Part shown: positions 1 to 6,626 of the stretch, in pieces
Layout: every line of letters begins with the position of its first letter
Numbering within the stretch: the first letter of the stretch is position 1
Source: an uncultured Collinsella sp.
GTDB lineage: Bacteria; Actinomycetota; Coriobacteriia; Coriobacteriales; Coriobacteriaceae
Direction of reading: 5' to 3'
DNA: 10,193 nt
Assembly: GCA_902489515.1 (NCBI GenBank)
Contig: CABUAL010000038.1
Coordinates: 1 to 10,193, forward strand
Position numbers and translations under genes: made by a program
Notes under the pieces: model-generated
The model's input: only the letters and a program-made list of their open reading frames with translations
Told to the model about the DNA's origin: nothing
Databases searched by the model: none

Positions 1-34
1 CTTATATATTTGCCCTCCCCGGGGCTCCCGCACA

Positions 35-62
35 ACGGGACCTCAGTTGGGTTCTATCCCGT
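35..62. repeat. Short inverted repeat upstream of the methyltransferase gene
   Basis: ACGGGA at 35-40 is mirrored by TCCCGT at 57-62, with a 16-base spacer. A second weak pair, CCGCC at 85-89 and GGCGG at 101-105, follows. Both lie in the non-coding stretch ahead of the GTG start at 195. They could be an operator or the end of an upstream transcript. No T-tract follows, so it is not a clear terminator. Function unknown. Confidence 0.3.
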
Positions 63-181
63 ATGGCAGTCGCTTCGCTCCTGCCCGCCTTGGTTGTGAG
101 GGCGGTTTGGCGTTGGAACGGTTCTTTTCTGATATATGCTGGTTGTGGCTCTTCTTTTGGGGGAGTCGCTTTTTTGTTGCT

Positions 182-187
182 AGGAGG
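182..187 (+). promoter_or_regulatory. Ribosome binding site that sets the methyltransferase start
   Basis: A perfect AGGAGG sits 7 bases before the GTG at 195. The longer in-frame extension back to an ATG at 63 has no comparable site. It would add 44 residues, partly hydrophobic, that do not resemble the rest of the protein. The GTG is therefore taken as the start. Confidence 0.85.
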
Positions 188-194
188 TTGGCCC

Positions 195-1082
195 GTGGTT
201 GATGGGGATACTCGTTCTGAGCTGCTTTCCGTGGATTGGAATGATGAATGGATGCGCCTGCAGGCTACTCGGCATCGGGCTGATGACTCTTTTGAGTGGG
301 ACAAAAGAGCCCGGCATTTTCGGCCGCTTGAGACTGCTCCGTATGCCCGGGATTTTATGAAGCTGTTGGCGCTCCAGCCTGGTGAGTCGGTGCTTGATAT
401 GGGGTGTGGGGCTGGGTCGATTGCTATTCCGCTTGCGCAAGCCGGGCATCCTGTGATTGCGGCTGATTTCTCTCCTGCTATGCTGGGCACCCTTGATGCT
501 GGTATTGAGTATTACGGGCTTGAAGGCCACATTACGCCGCTTGAGCTTGCCTGGGATGATGATTGGGACCTAGTTGGGCCGATCGCGAAAGCGGTTGATG
601 TTGCCTTTGCCAGTCGTTCGGTCACCACGACCAACCTCAAAGGTGCGCTTGCCAAGCTTGATCGTACGGCTCGTCGGCGTTGTGCTGTCACGATGGTCGC
701 CAACTCCAGCCCGCGCTATGACCTGCACCTGATGAACGCCATCGGCGCCTCGGTTACCTGCAGTAATGGCTTTGTGTATGCTTTTAATATCCTCATTCAG
801 ATGGGTGCCCTGCCGCAGGTTACGTACTTTGAATCGCCTCGTCGCGATACTTTCGATAGCCTTGAGGCGGGCGTGGCAGACTTCTCCCGCATGCTCGAGC
901 ACGGTAACGAAGATAAGGTTGACCGCCTGCGCGACTATATCGCTCAACACATGATTGAGAACCCCCATGCCGGTGAGCCGGGCTCCAAGGGCGTGCCGCA
1001 GGGGCGCTATATGCTCGATCATGTCCGCAAGGTTCGTTGGGCGTTTATTGCATGGGAGCCGGTCTCTGCGCCCAGCTCATAG
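195..1082 (+). CDS. Class I SAM-dependent methyltransferase, substrate unknown
   Basis: A 295-residue cytosolic protein with a Rossmann-type methyltransferase fold. Motif I, VLDMGCGAG, is at about residues 66-74 and is the SAM-binding glycine loop. The following strand ends in AADFS near residue 91, where the acidic residue would contact the ribose of SAM. The N-terminus carries a tryptophan- and charge-rich stretch (DWNDEW, then FEWDKRARHF) that I associate, from memory, with a family of unassigned methyltransferases in anaerobic gut actinobacteria. The C-terminal 150 residues contain no motif naming a substrate. The start is the GTG with a strong upstream AGGAGG. The next gene, yhbY, lies 158 bases downstream on the same strand and is probably separate. 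The first half favours T-ending codons, unlike the second half. The methyltransferase call is firm; the substrate (small molecule, RNA or protein) is open. Confidence 0.85.
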   Translation: MVDGDTRSELLSVDWNDEWMRLQATRHRADDSFEWDKRARHFRPLETAPYARDFMKLLALQPGESVLDMGCGAGSIAIPLAQAGHPVIAADFSPAMLGTLDAGIEYYGLEGHITPLELAWDDDWDLVGPIAKAVDVAFASRSVTTTNLKGALAKLDRTARRRCAVTMVANSSPRYDLHLMNAIGASVTCSNGFVYAFNILIQMGALPQVTYFESPRRDTFDSLEAGVADFSRMLEHGNEDKVDRLRDYIAQHMIENPHAGEPGSKGVPQGRYMLDHVRKVRWAFIAWEPVSAPSS

Positions 1083-1199
1083 CCTGTTCGCAGCCCGCAC
1101 TGCCCACTCACTCGGCATCCGCATTCTTTTTGAACTGGGCAAACGCGCTCCACACCGCACCGTTCCTGCGCTATCGTGGGACAGCTCACGTAAATTAAG

Positions 1200-1219
1200 G
1201 CCCCGTCGCGGGGCGCCCC
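1200..1219 (+). other. GC-rich hairpin in the yhbY upstream region
   Basis: GCCCCG (1200-1205), a TCG loop and CGGGGC (1209-1214) form a 6-bp GC-only stem. The overlapping palindrome GGGGCGCCCC (1210-1219) could form instead. It lies 20-40 bases before the yhbY start and has no T-tract. It could end methyltransferase transcripts weakly or be a structure in the yhbY 5' leader. I could not pick a convincing yhbY promoter in 1083-1240. Confidence 0.35.
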
Positions 1220-1240
1220 ATACATAGAAAGCGAGAACCC

Positions 1241-1540
1241 ATGGCACTGACAGGAGCACAGGTCAAGCAGCTTCGCAGCATGGCCCATCACCTCAACCCC
1301 GCCATCATCATCGGTAAGTCCGATGTCAACGAGGGCACCGTCGAGCAGACGGTCGCCTACCTGGAGAAGCACGAGCTCGTTAAGTGCTCCGTGCTCGATG
1401 GCTCCAGCCTTTCCGCCCGCGAGGCCGCCGAGGAGCTCGCCGAGCGTTGCCACGCCGAGGTCGTTCAGGTCATCGGCCGCAAGTTCTCACTGTATCGCGA
1501 GTCCTCGCGCAAGGACATCGAGAAGATCAAGCTCGTCTAA
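1241..1540 (+). CDS. yhbY: YhbY-family CRM-domain RNA-binding protein (ribosome assembly)
   Basis: A 99-residue protein that is almost entirely one CRM domain, the family of E. coli YhbY and B. subtilis YqeI. Members associate with pre-50S ribosomal particles. The family pattern is clear: an N-terminal basic helix (KQLRSMAHHLNP, residues 9-20), the strand and loop IIIGKSDVNEG (22-32), the helix leading to KHELVKCSV (43-51), and the C-terminal VVQVIGRKFSLYR (74-86). The short tail (87-99) is charged. The loop normally written GxxG reads GKSD here, so the second glycine is absent; see findings. The ATG at 1241 follows a weak purine-rich AGAAAGCGAG, and family length supports this start. The gene ends before a strong terminator. 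Confidence 0.92.
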   Translation: MALTGAQVKQLRSMAHHLNPAIIIGKSDVNEGTVEQTVAYLEKHELVKCSVLDGSSLSAREAAEELAERCHAEVVQVIGRKFSLYRESSRKDIEKIKLV

Positions 1541-1577
1541 GAGCCAATGATCCGGCGATCCAACACATAGCAAGCTT

Positions 1578-1611
1578 ACGGGTGCCCAAGTACTTCGGGC
1601 GCCCGTTTTTT
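1578..1611 (+). terminator. Rho-independent terminator of yhbY
   Basis: A 10-bp stem, ACGGGTGCCC (1578-1587) with GGGCGCCCGT (1597-1606), contains one G-T wobble. It is followed by six T residues at 1606-1611. The loop holds the self-complementary AAGTACTT. The T-tract runs into the stop codon of the convergent regulator (1610-1612). No T-tract exists on the other strand, so it acts for yhbY only. Confidence 0.92.
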
Positions 1612-4609
1612 ATCGCTCGACCAGCACGCGATTGAGCCGCCCCTCCACCAAGCGCTCGTATAGACGCCGCGTCTCGGGCTCGGGCACGCCATTGACCTGC
1701 TCCCTCAGGTGGTGCATATGCCCGCTGTACAGCTCGACGATATCGCGCCGCCGCCCCGCCGCACTGTAGACGCGCATGGCGCAGCGCACCATATCCTCAC
1801 GCGCCGTTTCCTGTCGAAGCCCCGACTCCGCCAGCCAAATCGCCGACTGCAGATCGTTTTCTTCTAGAGCGGCATTTGCTCCCTTAATCATGCAATCGAT
1901 GTACTTTGACTGCATAATGCGTCGCATGCGCAAAAAGTAGGTGGGATTACAGCCATTGGGAACATACAGCGGTCCGGCATAAAGCTGCTCAATCTTAAGG
2001 CACAGCTCAACTAAATGGGGTCCGCGCGCACCCGTGCGATTTCCCAAAACCTCGCGGCTTATCTGATCAAACAGCCGTACATCGGTCTTGACGTAGTCGC
2101 CGTTGAGTCCGATGCATTCATTTTGGATGAGCACACACGACTTGCCATCCGGCGTCGGTCCCAAAGCCGACCGCAAGCGCGATATCGTCGAGTACAGGTT
2201 GTTGCGGGCACTATTGAACTCGGCATGGGGCCACAGCTCCATGGCCAGCGTCTCACGATCGACGAGCGCATCCATGCCCAGCGCAAGCCGCTCGGCAAGC
2301 GTCGCCGCCTTCTTGCGGCGCCACATTTTGTCCGTGATGGGAAACCCGTCGCGCTCGGCGCGAAACGCACCAAACATGCGAATCTCGATATGGTCGATGG
2401 TATCAACGGCTTCAACCTCGCCAGCCTGGAACAGGCGCTCGCCCTCCCCTTCCAAATCGTCGCGCAGCGAGTACCGCGACAGCTCGCGCACGGGAAGCTT
2501 CTTGCGTATCCTGCCCGCCGGCTCGCCCAGACAATGCATGGCAAGGCGCGCAAAGAGCCGATACGATGGCTCTAGAATCCCCGCACGATTCATGGACATC
2601 CAGGCCGCAAGATCGCTGTCTCGGCCCGCACAGGCCAAATGCAGCGCCACCATCCAGGCCTCCGCTCCACCAACCTGCGTCTGGCTTATATCGAGCAACT
2701 CCGCTTCCTCGCGCACCGAAACCATCGAGGTGTTACGCAGATATGCCGCGCGCTCCAGCAGCAATGCGTTATCGCGCATGTACGCAATCGACTCCTCGGC
2801 AAGTTTGAGCACTTGGACCGCACGGAACTTTGCATTAACCGGCCGTCCCTCTGCCAGCGACTGCCAGCCTTCTAGCAACAGCCCAAACAGCTGAATCTGG
2901 TTGTCGCGCATGCGCACGGCAAAACGATCGAGCTCGTTGAACGCCGCATCGTCGGTTACCGGCAAGCCGGAAAGGAGCCGCCGTGCCGCCAACACCATGC
3001 GCACCCAGATAGCCATCGCCTTAAGCCCACGTACGTCGAGCGCCTCCCGCACCACCGTCATCTCGTCGTCGCGCTCGTCGGTTCCCGCAAACGACCCGTC
3101 AAAGAGCTCCACCAGCATGCTATCGGCCCGTATAACAATCCCCGCGATGTCGAGCTCGCAGTCGTAGGCCTTGCTCGTTTTGAGCTGCTGTAGAACGCCG
3201 CCGTCATCTCCCCGCTCGGTCAGGCAGCGCTTGACCTCGATATGCGCGGACAGCATGTCGAGCGCCGTGTGTTCCGTCTCGATTTCCGGCACAGCAAGGT
3301 TCATGGGAAGCCCAAGGCCGTTATCCCCATAGCAAACTGCCGTAAGGGCCTGGGCGACCTTCCACGAAACGGGGTCTATTTCACAGGCTGCCTGATCGCC
3401 CGCATGCTCAATGAGCGATGCCATGCAGCGGGCGAGCTTTGTGTTGGACACGCTGACCGCCGCCAGATAAACGCCGAGCGCCTCGGCAGGCGTTGGCTCT
3501 GGTGCGGGATTGTCGGCATCGATCGTGCCCAACGCCGCCCGGCAGACATCGGCACCGTGCCCCGTCAGAGCAAGATCGACCCCATACTGCCCGGCAAGTT
3601 CAAGGACCACGCTACGGTCCAGAAAGGCGTCGGCCAGGTCCATCGCTGCATCACATCGGCCCGCCTTGAGCAAAATTCGGGCCGCACGCGGAACAAGCTC
3701 GGGACGGATCTCGGCCACCAACTTTCGCAGGCGCAGACGTCCGTTGTCCTCGGCGCCCAGGCACGTAAAGCTCCGGTCGGCGGGATTCAAGCCAAAGATC
3801 GGGTAATCGCGCACAAGGTAGGACTGGTCGATCATCGACAGCCTCACCCCGCAAGCCTCGAGTTCTGCAATATTGCCCTCGCCCATCAAGATCATGAGGC
3901 AGGCAACGCAGAACAGCGCATTATTATCGAGCGAAGCAAGATCGACAAGTGCCGCACCATACACGTTGACAATCTCGTTTTCGAGCAGACCGGCAACATC
4001 GCCCTGGCCATACAGGCCCGTCTGCAAAGCCGAAACAAGCTCGGGCACGCCCTGTGTGAGCTGGTAAAAGTCAAGCGATGTGCTAATCGAAAACGCCGAT
4101 GCCCACGCCGAATACTCATAGGCATGCACCTTGAGCATTTGCGCATTGATCTTAACCGAGTCACCCAGCCCATGAATCAGCTGACGATTTGAAGGACGGC
4201 AGGAAATAAAGACCCCCACTCCCATAGCTCGCAAGCTGCGAATCCTGTCAATGAGGTCTTCGGTATCGTGCTGATCGAGGTTTGGCACATTATCAATCGC
4301 GACAAGGGAATGCGGCTTGTCTTTGAGCTCTTCGGTTACCACCTCGAGCTGCATAAACACCTCGCGCCCAATAGCGCGGTCGGCCTCGATAATCCGCACG
4401 GGACCTCGCGTCGGATCGCTTTTTACCTCTTGGGTGTACTGCAGCAGCACCGAGGTTTTCCCAAAGCCATCAGGCGCGTAGAGAACCACGATGCCGGCCT
4501 TTCGGCCCTTGGCGATAAGCTCATTCAGCAGACGCTCGCGTCGCACCATATAGCCTCCGCCCAGCGGCATCAGTTCGAGGTCGTCTATACTATCCAAATC
4601 GTTTACCAT
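1610..4609 (-). CDS. Large STAND-type NTPase regulator with C-terminal winged helix and BTAD domain (SARP-like)
   Basis: A 999-residue cytosolic transcriptional regulator. The N-terminal ATPase is MalT-like: RRERLL (residues 23-28), Walker A APDGFGKTS (45-53), a Walker B strand SLVAIDN (101-107), and ISCRPS (135-140). Residues of about 300-735 are leucine/alanine-rich and helical, consistent with a TPR-like sensor or scaffold. From about 739 an OmpR-type winged helix begins (IRMFGAF, then ELWPHAEFNSARNNLYSTIS), followed by a BTAD domain (about 848-985) that starts at TDVRLFDQ. This pair is the DNA-binding and activation module of SARP regulators. The ATG at 4609 is preferred over one 17 codons upstream because AGAGGAG precedes it at good spacing. 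Such proteins usually respond to a ligand or partner with ATP-dependent assembly; the signal and targets cannot be read here. It stands alone between its long upstream gap and convergent yhbY. Confidence 0.88.
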   Translation of the reverse strand: MVNDLDSIDDLELMPLGGGYMVRRERLLNELIAKGRKAGIVVLYAPDGFGKTSVLLQYTQEVKSDPTRGPVRIIEADRAIGREVFMQLEVVTEELKDKPHSLVAIDNVPNLDQHDTEDLIDRIRSLRAMGVGVFISCRPSNRQLIHGLGDSVKINAQMLKVHAYEYSAWASAFSISTSLDFYQLTQGVPELVSALQTGLYGQGDVAGLLENEIVNVYGAALVDLASLDNNALFCVACLMILMGEGNIAELEACGVRLSMIDQSYLVRDYPIFGLNPADRSFTCLGAEDNGRLRLRKLVAEIRPELVPRAARILLKAGRCDAAMDLADAFLDRSVVLELAGQYGVDLALTGHGADVCRAALGTIDADNPAPEPTPAEALGVYLAAVSVSNTKLARCMASLIEHAGDQAACEIDPVSWKVAQALTAVCYGDNGLGLPMNLAVPEIETEHTALDMLSAHIEVKRCLTERGDDGGVLQQLKTSKAYDCELDIAGIVIRADSMLVELFDGSFAGTDERDDEMTVVREALDVRGLKAMAIWVRMVLAARRLLSGLPVTDDAAFNELDRFAVRMRDNQIQLFGLLLEGWQSLAEGRPVNAKFRAVQVLKLAEESIAYMRDNALLLERAAYLRNTSMVSVREEAELLDISQTQVGGAEAWMVALHLACAGRDSDLAAWMSMNRAGILEPSYRLFARLAMHCLGEPAGRIRKKLPVRELSRYSLRDDLEGEGERLFQAGEVEAVDTIDHIEIRMFGAFRAERDGFPITDKMWRRKKAATLAERLALGMDALVDRETLAMELWPHAEFNSARNNLYSTISRLRSALGPTPDGKSCVLIQNECIGLNGDYVKTDVRLFDQISREVLGNRTGARGPHLVELCLKIEQLYAGPLYVPNGCNPTYFLRMRRIMQSKYIDCMIKGANAALEENDLQSAIWLAESGLRQETAREDMVRCAMRVYSAAGRRRDIVELYSGHMHHLREQVNGVPEPETRRLYERLVEGRLNRVLVER

Positions 4610-4614
4610 GCCTG

Positions 4615-4621
4615 CTCCTCT
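4615..4621 (-). promoter_or_regulatory. Ribosome binding site of the large regulator
   Basis: On the minus strand AGAGGAG lies 5 bases before the ATG at 4609. It decides that start over the upstream ATG at 4660, which lacks a site and adds residues unlike the MalT-type N-terminus. Confidence 0.8.
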
Positions 4622-4629
4622 ACTCGACC

Positions 4630-4658
4630 GTATGGACACCGTAACCGCAAGACCATAC
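4630..4658. promoter_or_regulatory. Inverted repeat just upstream of the regulator start
   Basis: GTATGG (4630-4635) and CCATAC (4653-4658) form 6-base arms around a 17-base spacer, about 21-50 bases before the start codon. It could be an operator for autoregulation or an mRNA hairpin near the ribosome site. There is no direct evidence for either. Confidence 0.3.
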
Positions 4659-4737
4659 AAGCCGCACCATGAATAGAGCGGCCTTGTGTTTTAAGTTGTC
4701 TATCGGTACGCAAGCGGCAAGTTTTAGTACAGCGAGG

Positions 4738-4769
4738 GCCGATTGTTATTAATCCCCCGACTAATCGGT
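4738..4769. promoter_or_regulatory. Inverted repeat in the regulator control region
   Basis: CCGATT (4739-4744) and AATCGG (4763-4768) are exact inverted copies around an 18-base spacer. The arms extend further if a wobble pair is allowed. They lie about 130-160 bases before the regulator start. This could be an operator with half-sites about two helical turns apart, or a leader hairpin. Confidence 0.3.
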
Positions 4770-4825
4770 CTTTGAGCAGGTAAATGTACTTGTCGGCTTG
4801 TCCCATCCCAGTGGCAGTGTAACTC

Positions 4826-4855
4826 ATATAAACATGGTTCACCCCTGTCATTCAA
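4826..4855 (-). promoter_or_regulatory. Candidate promoter of the large regulator
   Basis: On the minus strand TTGAAT (4850-4855) and TTATAT (4826-4831) are 18 bases apart and resemble -35 and -10 boxes. Transcription from about 4818 would give a leader of roughly 210 bases holding both inverted repeats. The match is moderate, and other start points in this AT-richer gap are possible. Confidence 0.3.
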
Positions 4856-4996
4856 CTCGCCTAGCACCCGCTACCGTCTGCGACCTTTTAGTGGCATTTT
4901 TGCATAGAATCTGGTATGGAATGAATCAAGCTGTTGGGTATCCGACATCCGTCAAGCTTGCGGCAAGATTTTGGTCAAGCATATGACAAGGACAGC

Positions 4997-5024
4997 AAAA
5001 AGGCCCCCGCAAAACGGAGGCCTT
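4997..5024 (-). terminator. Rho-independent terminator of nagB
   Basis: On the minus strand a 10-bp stem with one wobble pair, AAGGCCTCCG with CGGGGGCCTT, closes a TTTTG loop and runs into five T residues (plus-strand A at 4997-5001). It starts about 32 bases after the nagB stop codon. It should separate nagB from the regulator gene downstream. Confidence 0.92.
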
Positions 5025-5056
5025 CGGCAAAGCTATGTCGAGGTGCAGGATTCGCG

Positions 5057-5785
5057 TTACTCGCAGAGCGAAAGGGCGGCCTCGTCGGCGACCACGACGC
5101 AGTTGGTGTGCAGCTGCAGGATCGAAGCCGGGCACTCGGGCGTAACCGGGCCATAGCACATGTCATGCACAGCCTGGGCCTTTGCCTCGCCATTGGCGAC
5201 AACCAGAATCATGCGGGCATACATGATGGTCTGGGTGCCCATGGTGTAGGCCTGACGGGGCACGTCGTCGATGCTGTCGAACAGGCGGCTGTTTGCCTGA
5301 ATGGTGCTCTCGGTCAGGTCGACGCAGTGCGTGCCCTTGGAGAAGTGGTCGTCGGGCTCGTTGAAGCCGATGTGGCCGTTGTTGCCAATGCCGAGCAGCT
5401 GCAGATCCGGATAACCGGCAGCAGCGACAATCTTGTCGTACTCGGAGCAGGCAGCGGCGGCATCGGGATTGGAACCATCGGGCACATGCGTGTTGTTCAG
5501 ATCGATGTTGATGTGGTCGAAGAAGTTCTCGCGCATAAAGTAGTGATAGCTCTGGGGATCGTCGTGCGAAAGGCCACGGTACTCGTCCAGGTTGTAGGTG
5601 CTGACATCGGCAAAGTCAACGTCGCCCTTCTCATACCAAGCGGCAAGCTGCTTGTAGGCGCCAATCGGGGTAGAGCCGGTGGCAAGACCCAACACGCAAT
5701 CGGGCTTGAGGATAACCTGGGCCGAGATGATATTGGCGGCCTTGCGGCTCATATCCTCGTAGTCTTTGGCTTTAATGATCTTCAT
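5057..5785 (-). CDS. nagB: Glucosamine-6-phosphate deaminase NagB
   Basis: A 242-residue cytosolic enzyme converting glucosamine-6-phosphate to fructose-6-phosphate and ammonia, the step that sends amino sugars into glycolysis. Family motifs are in order: the phosphate loop GLATGSTPIG (residues 33-42), NLDEYRGL (65-72) with the proposed general base D67, and GIGNNGHIGFNEP (132-144) with the ring-opening H138 and E143. The first position of that last motif is Asn where E. coli has Asp, as in many Gram-positive NagB proteins. The length matches the short B. subtilis type, not the longer allosteric E. coli enzyme. The ATG at 5785 follows AAAGGA by 6 bases; a longer frame upstream lacks homology. 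It has its own leader and terminator and lies 272 bases after the EIIA gene on the same strand. Confidence 0.97.
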   Translation of the reverse strand: MKIIKAKDYEDMSRKAANIISAQVILKPDCVLGLATGSTPIGAYKQLAAWYEKGDVDFADVSTYNLDEYRGLSHDDPQSYHYFMRENFFDHINIDLNNTHVPDGSNPDAAAACSEYDKIVAAAGYPDLQLLGIGNNGHIGFNEPDDHFSKGTHCVDLTESTIQANSRLFDSIDDVPRQAYTMGTQTIMYARMILVVANGEAKAQAVHDMCYGPVTPECPASILQLHTNCVVVADEAALSLCE

Positions 5786-5851
5786 TACGCGTCCTTTCTC
5801 GTACAAGAGAGGCAAGGCTCCCCTTACAAGCACTTGCCCGCGGCCCGCGTC

Positions 5852-5874
5852 GGCCGCAACCAACGTGTGCGGCC
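5852..5874 (-). other. Hairpin in the nagB leader
   Basis: GGCCGCA (5852-5858) and TGCGGCC (5868-5874) form a 7-bp GC-rich stem with a 9-base loop, roughly 70-90 bases before the nagB start. A second small palindrome, CAAGCACTTG (5827-5836), lies closer to the gene. This may be a structured 5' UTR or an operator. It matches no riboswitch I recognise, and no glmS-type ribozyme core was seen. Confidence 0.4.
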
Positions 5875-5894
5875 ACCAGGGCGAGGTCGCGTAA

Positions 5895-5923
5895 TGTATA
5901 TGTCTCGTGTCCAACCGCGTCGA
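5895..5923 (-). promoter_or_regulatory. Candidate nagB promoter
   Basis: On the minus strand TCGACG (5918-5923) and TATACA (5895-5900) are 17 bases apart, each with four of six consensus positions. Transcription from about 5888 would leave a leader of roughly 100 bases containing the GC-rich hairpin. Confidence 0.35.
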
Positions 5924-5983
5924 GGCCCCTGCCCGTCCACGGCGACCCAAAGCCTTTTAGCTTCGGACAGCTCCCATCTTGCC

Positions 5984-6017
5984 ACGGAGGGCGCCCTCTT
6001 TCAAGGGCGCCCTCCGT
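5984..6017 (-). terminator. Strong hairpin after the EIIA gene, probable terminator without T-tract
   Basis: A perfect 14-bp stem pairs 5984-5997 (ACGGAGGGCGCCCT) with 6004-6017 around a 6-base loop. It begins about 40 bases after the EIIA stop codon. Neither side carries a T-run, so it is not a textbook terminator. It may still end transcripts or protect a 3' end, and it separates the EIIA gene from the nagB leader. Confidence 0.6.
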
Positions 6018-6057
6018 AAACGTGTTTGAATTGTAGGCTAAAGGCCAAGCGCGCCAC

Positions 6058-6555
6058 CTAGCGCTCGCGAGCGACGATGAGCTGGTCCATCTCCTCGACA
6101 TGCTCGCCAATGGAGCCCTTGATGCTCGAGAACTCAACAGAGTTGCACACCAAGATGGGAACCTTCACATCGTAACCCTCGGCAGCAATTGCCTCGCGGT
6201 CGAACTCGATGAGCACGTCGCCCTTGTGGACGACATCGCCCACCTGTGCGTGCACGGTAAAATGCTTGCCCTCGAGCTGAACAGTGTCCAGGCCAACGTG
6301 GATAAGCACGTCCAGGCCGTCGACCGTATTGAGCGCAACGGCATGCCCCGTGGGAAAAATCGCTTCGACCTTGGCATCCGCTGGCGCGATCACACGCGTT
6401 CCGGTGGGCTGAATCGCCACGCCTTGGCCCAAAAGACCGGTGGCAAACGTCTGGTCATTGACCTCAGACAGTGGAATAACATCGCCCGAGATGGGAGCAT
6501 CCAGCGTAAGGACTCGACCACGCATACCAAAAGACCTCAGGACTTTAGTGAACAT
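6058..6555 (-). CDS. PTS glucose-type EIIA phosphocarrier protein (single domain)
   Basis: A 165-residue soluble protein of the EIIA-Glc family, close in length to E. coli Crr (169). It accepts phosphate from HPr and passes it to a membrane EIIB/EIIC sugar transporter; in other bacteria it also signals sugar status. The fold markers are present: APISGDVIPL (residues 20-29), GQGVAIQP (43-50), the pair histidine in TGHAV (H71) and the phosphorylated histidine in VLIHVGLDTV (H86), then GDVLIEFD (112-119). The ATG at 6555 is chosen because GAGG sits 6 bases upstream; an ATG 7 codons earlier has no ribosome site. It lies 71 bases after glmM with no terminator between, so readthrough from glmM is likely. 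No EIIB/EIIC gene is in view, so its partner may be a glucose or N-acetylglucosamine transporter elsewhere. Confidence 0.93.
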   Translation of the reverse strand: MFTKVLRSFGMRGRVLTLDAPISGDVIPLSEVNDQTFATGLLGQGVAIQPTGTRVIAPADAKVEAIFPTGHAVALNTVDGLDVLIHVGLDTVQLEGKHFTVHAQVGDVVHKGDVLIEFDREAIAAEGYDVKVPILVCNSVEFSSIKGSIGEHVEEMDQLIVARER

Positions 6556-6626
6556 GCTCCCCCTCGGACATACCAATCAATCAAAATAACTTTATCAGTT
6601 TACCACTTGGCACCCGTTTTTGACCA

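Larger units (their letters stand above)
4622..4996. other. Non-coding gap upstream of the large regulator
   Basis: Some 375 bases between the regulator's ribosome binding site and the nagB terminator hold no convincing gene. Short frames of 62-82 codons exist on both strands but lack ribosome sites and family features. The stretch is lower in GC than its neighbours. It holds an inverted repeat CCGATT/AATCGG (4739-4768), another GTATGG/CCATAC (4630-4658), a duplicated GCGGCAAG motif (4714-4721 and 4960-4967), and one promoter-like pair. It is most likely the control region of the regulator gene. Confidence 0.6.

Noticed and set aside
63..194. N-terminal extension or signal segment of the methyltransferase
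   Set aside because: The strong AGGAGG before the GTG at 195 and the methyltransferase fold boundary favour the shorter protein. The hydrophobic look of the extension comes from T-rich upstream DNA.
4603..4851. 82-codon minus-strand frame overlapping the regulator start
   Set aside because: It has no convincing ribosome site or family features and overlaps the regulator's ribosome site and start codon.
4934..6019. 361-codon plus-strand frame across nagB
   Set aside because: It is antisense to NagB, has no ribosome site or family motif, and is a shadow of codon bias.
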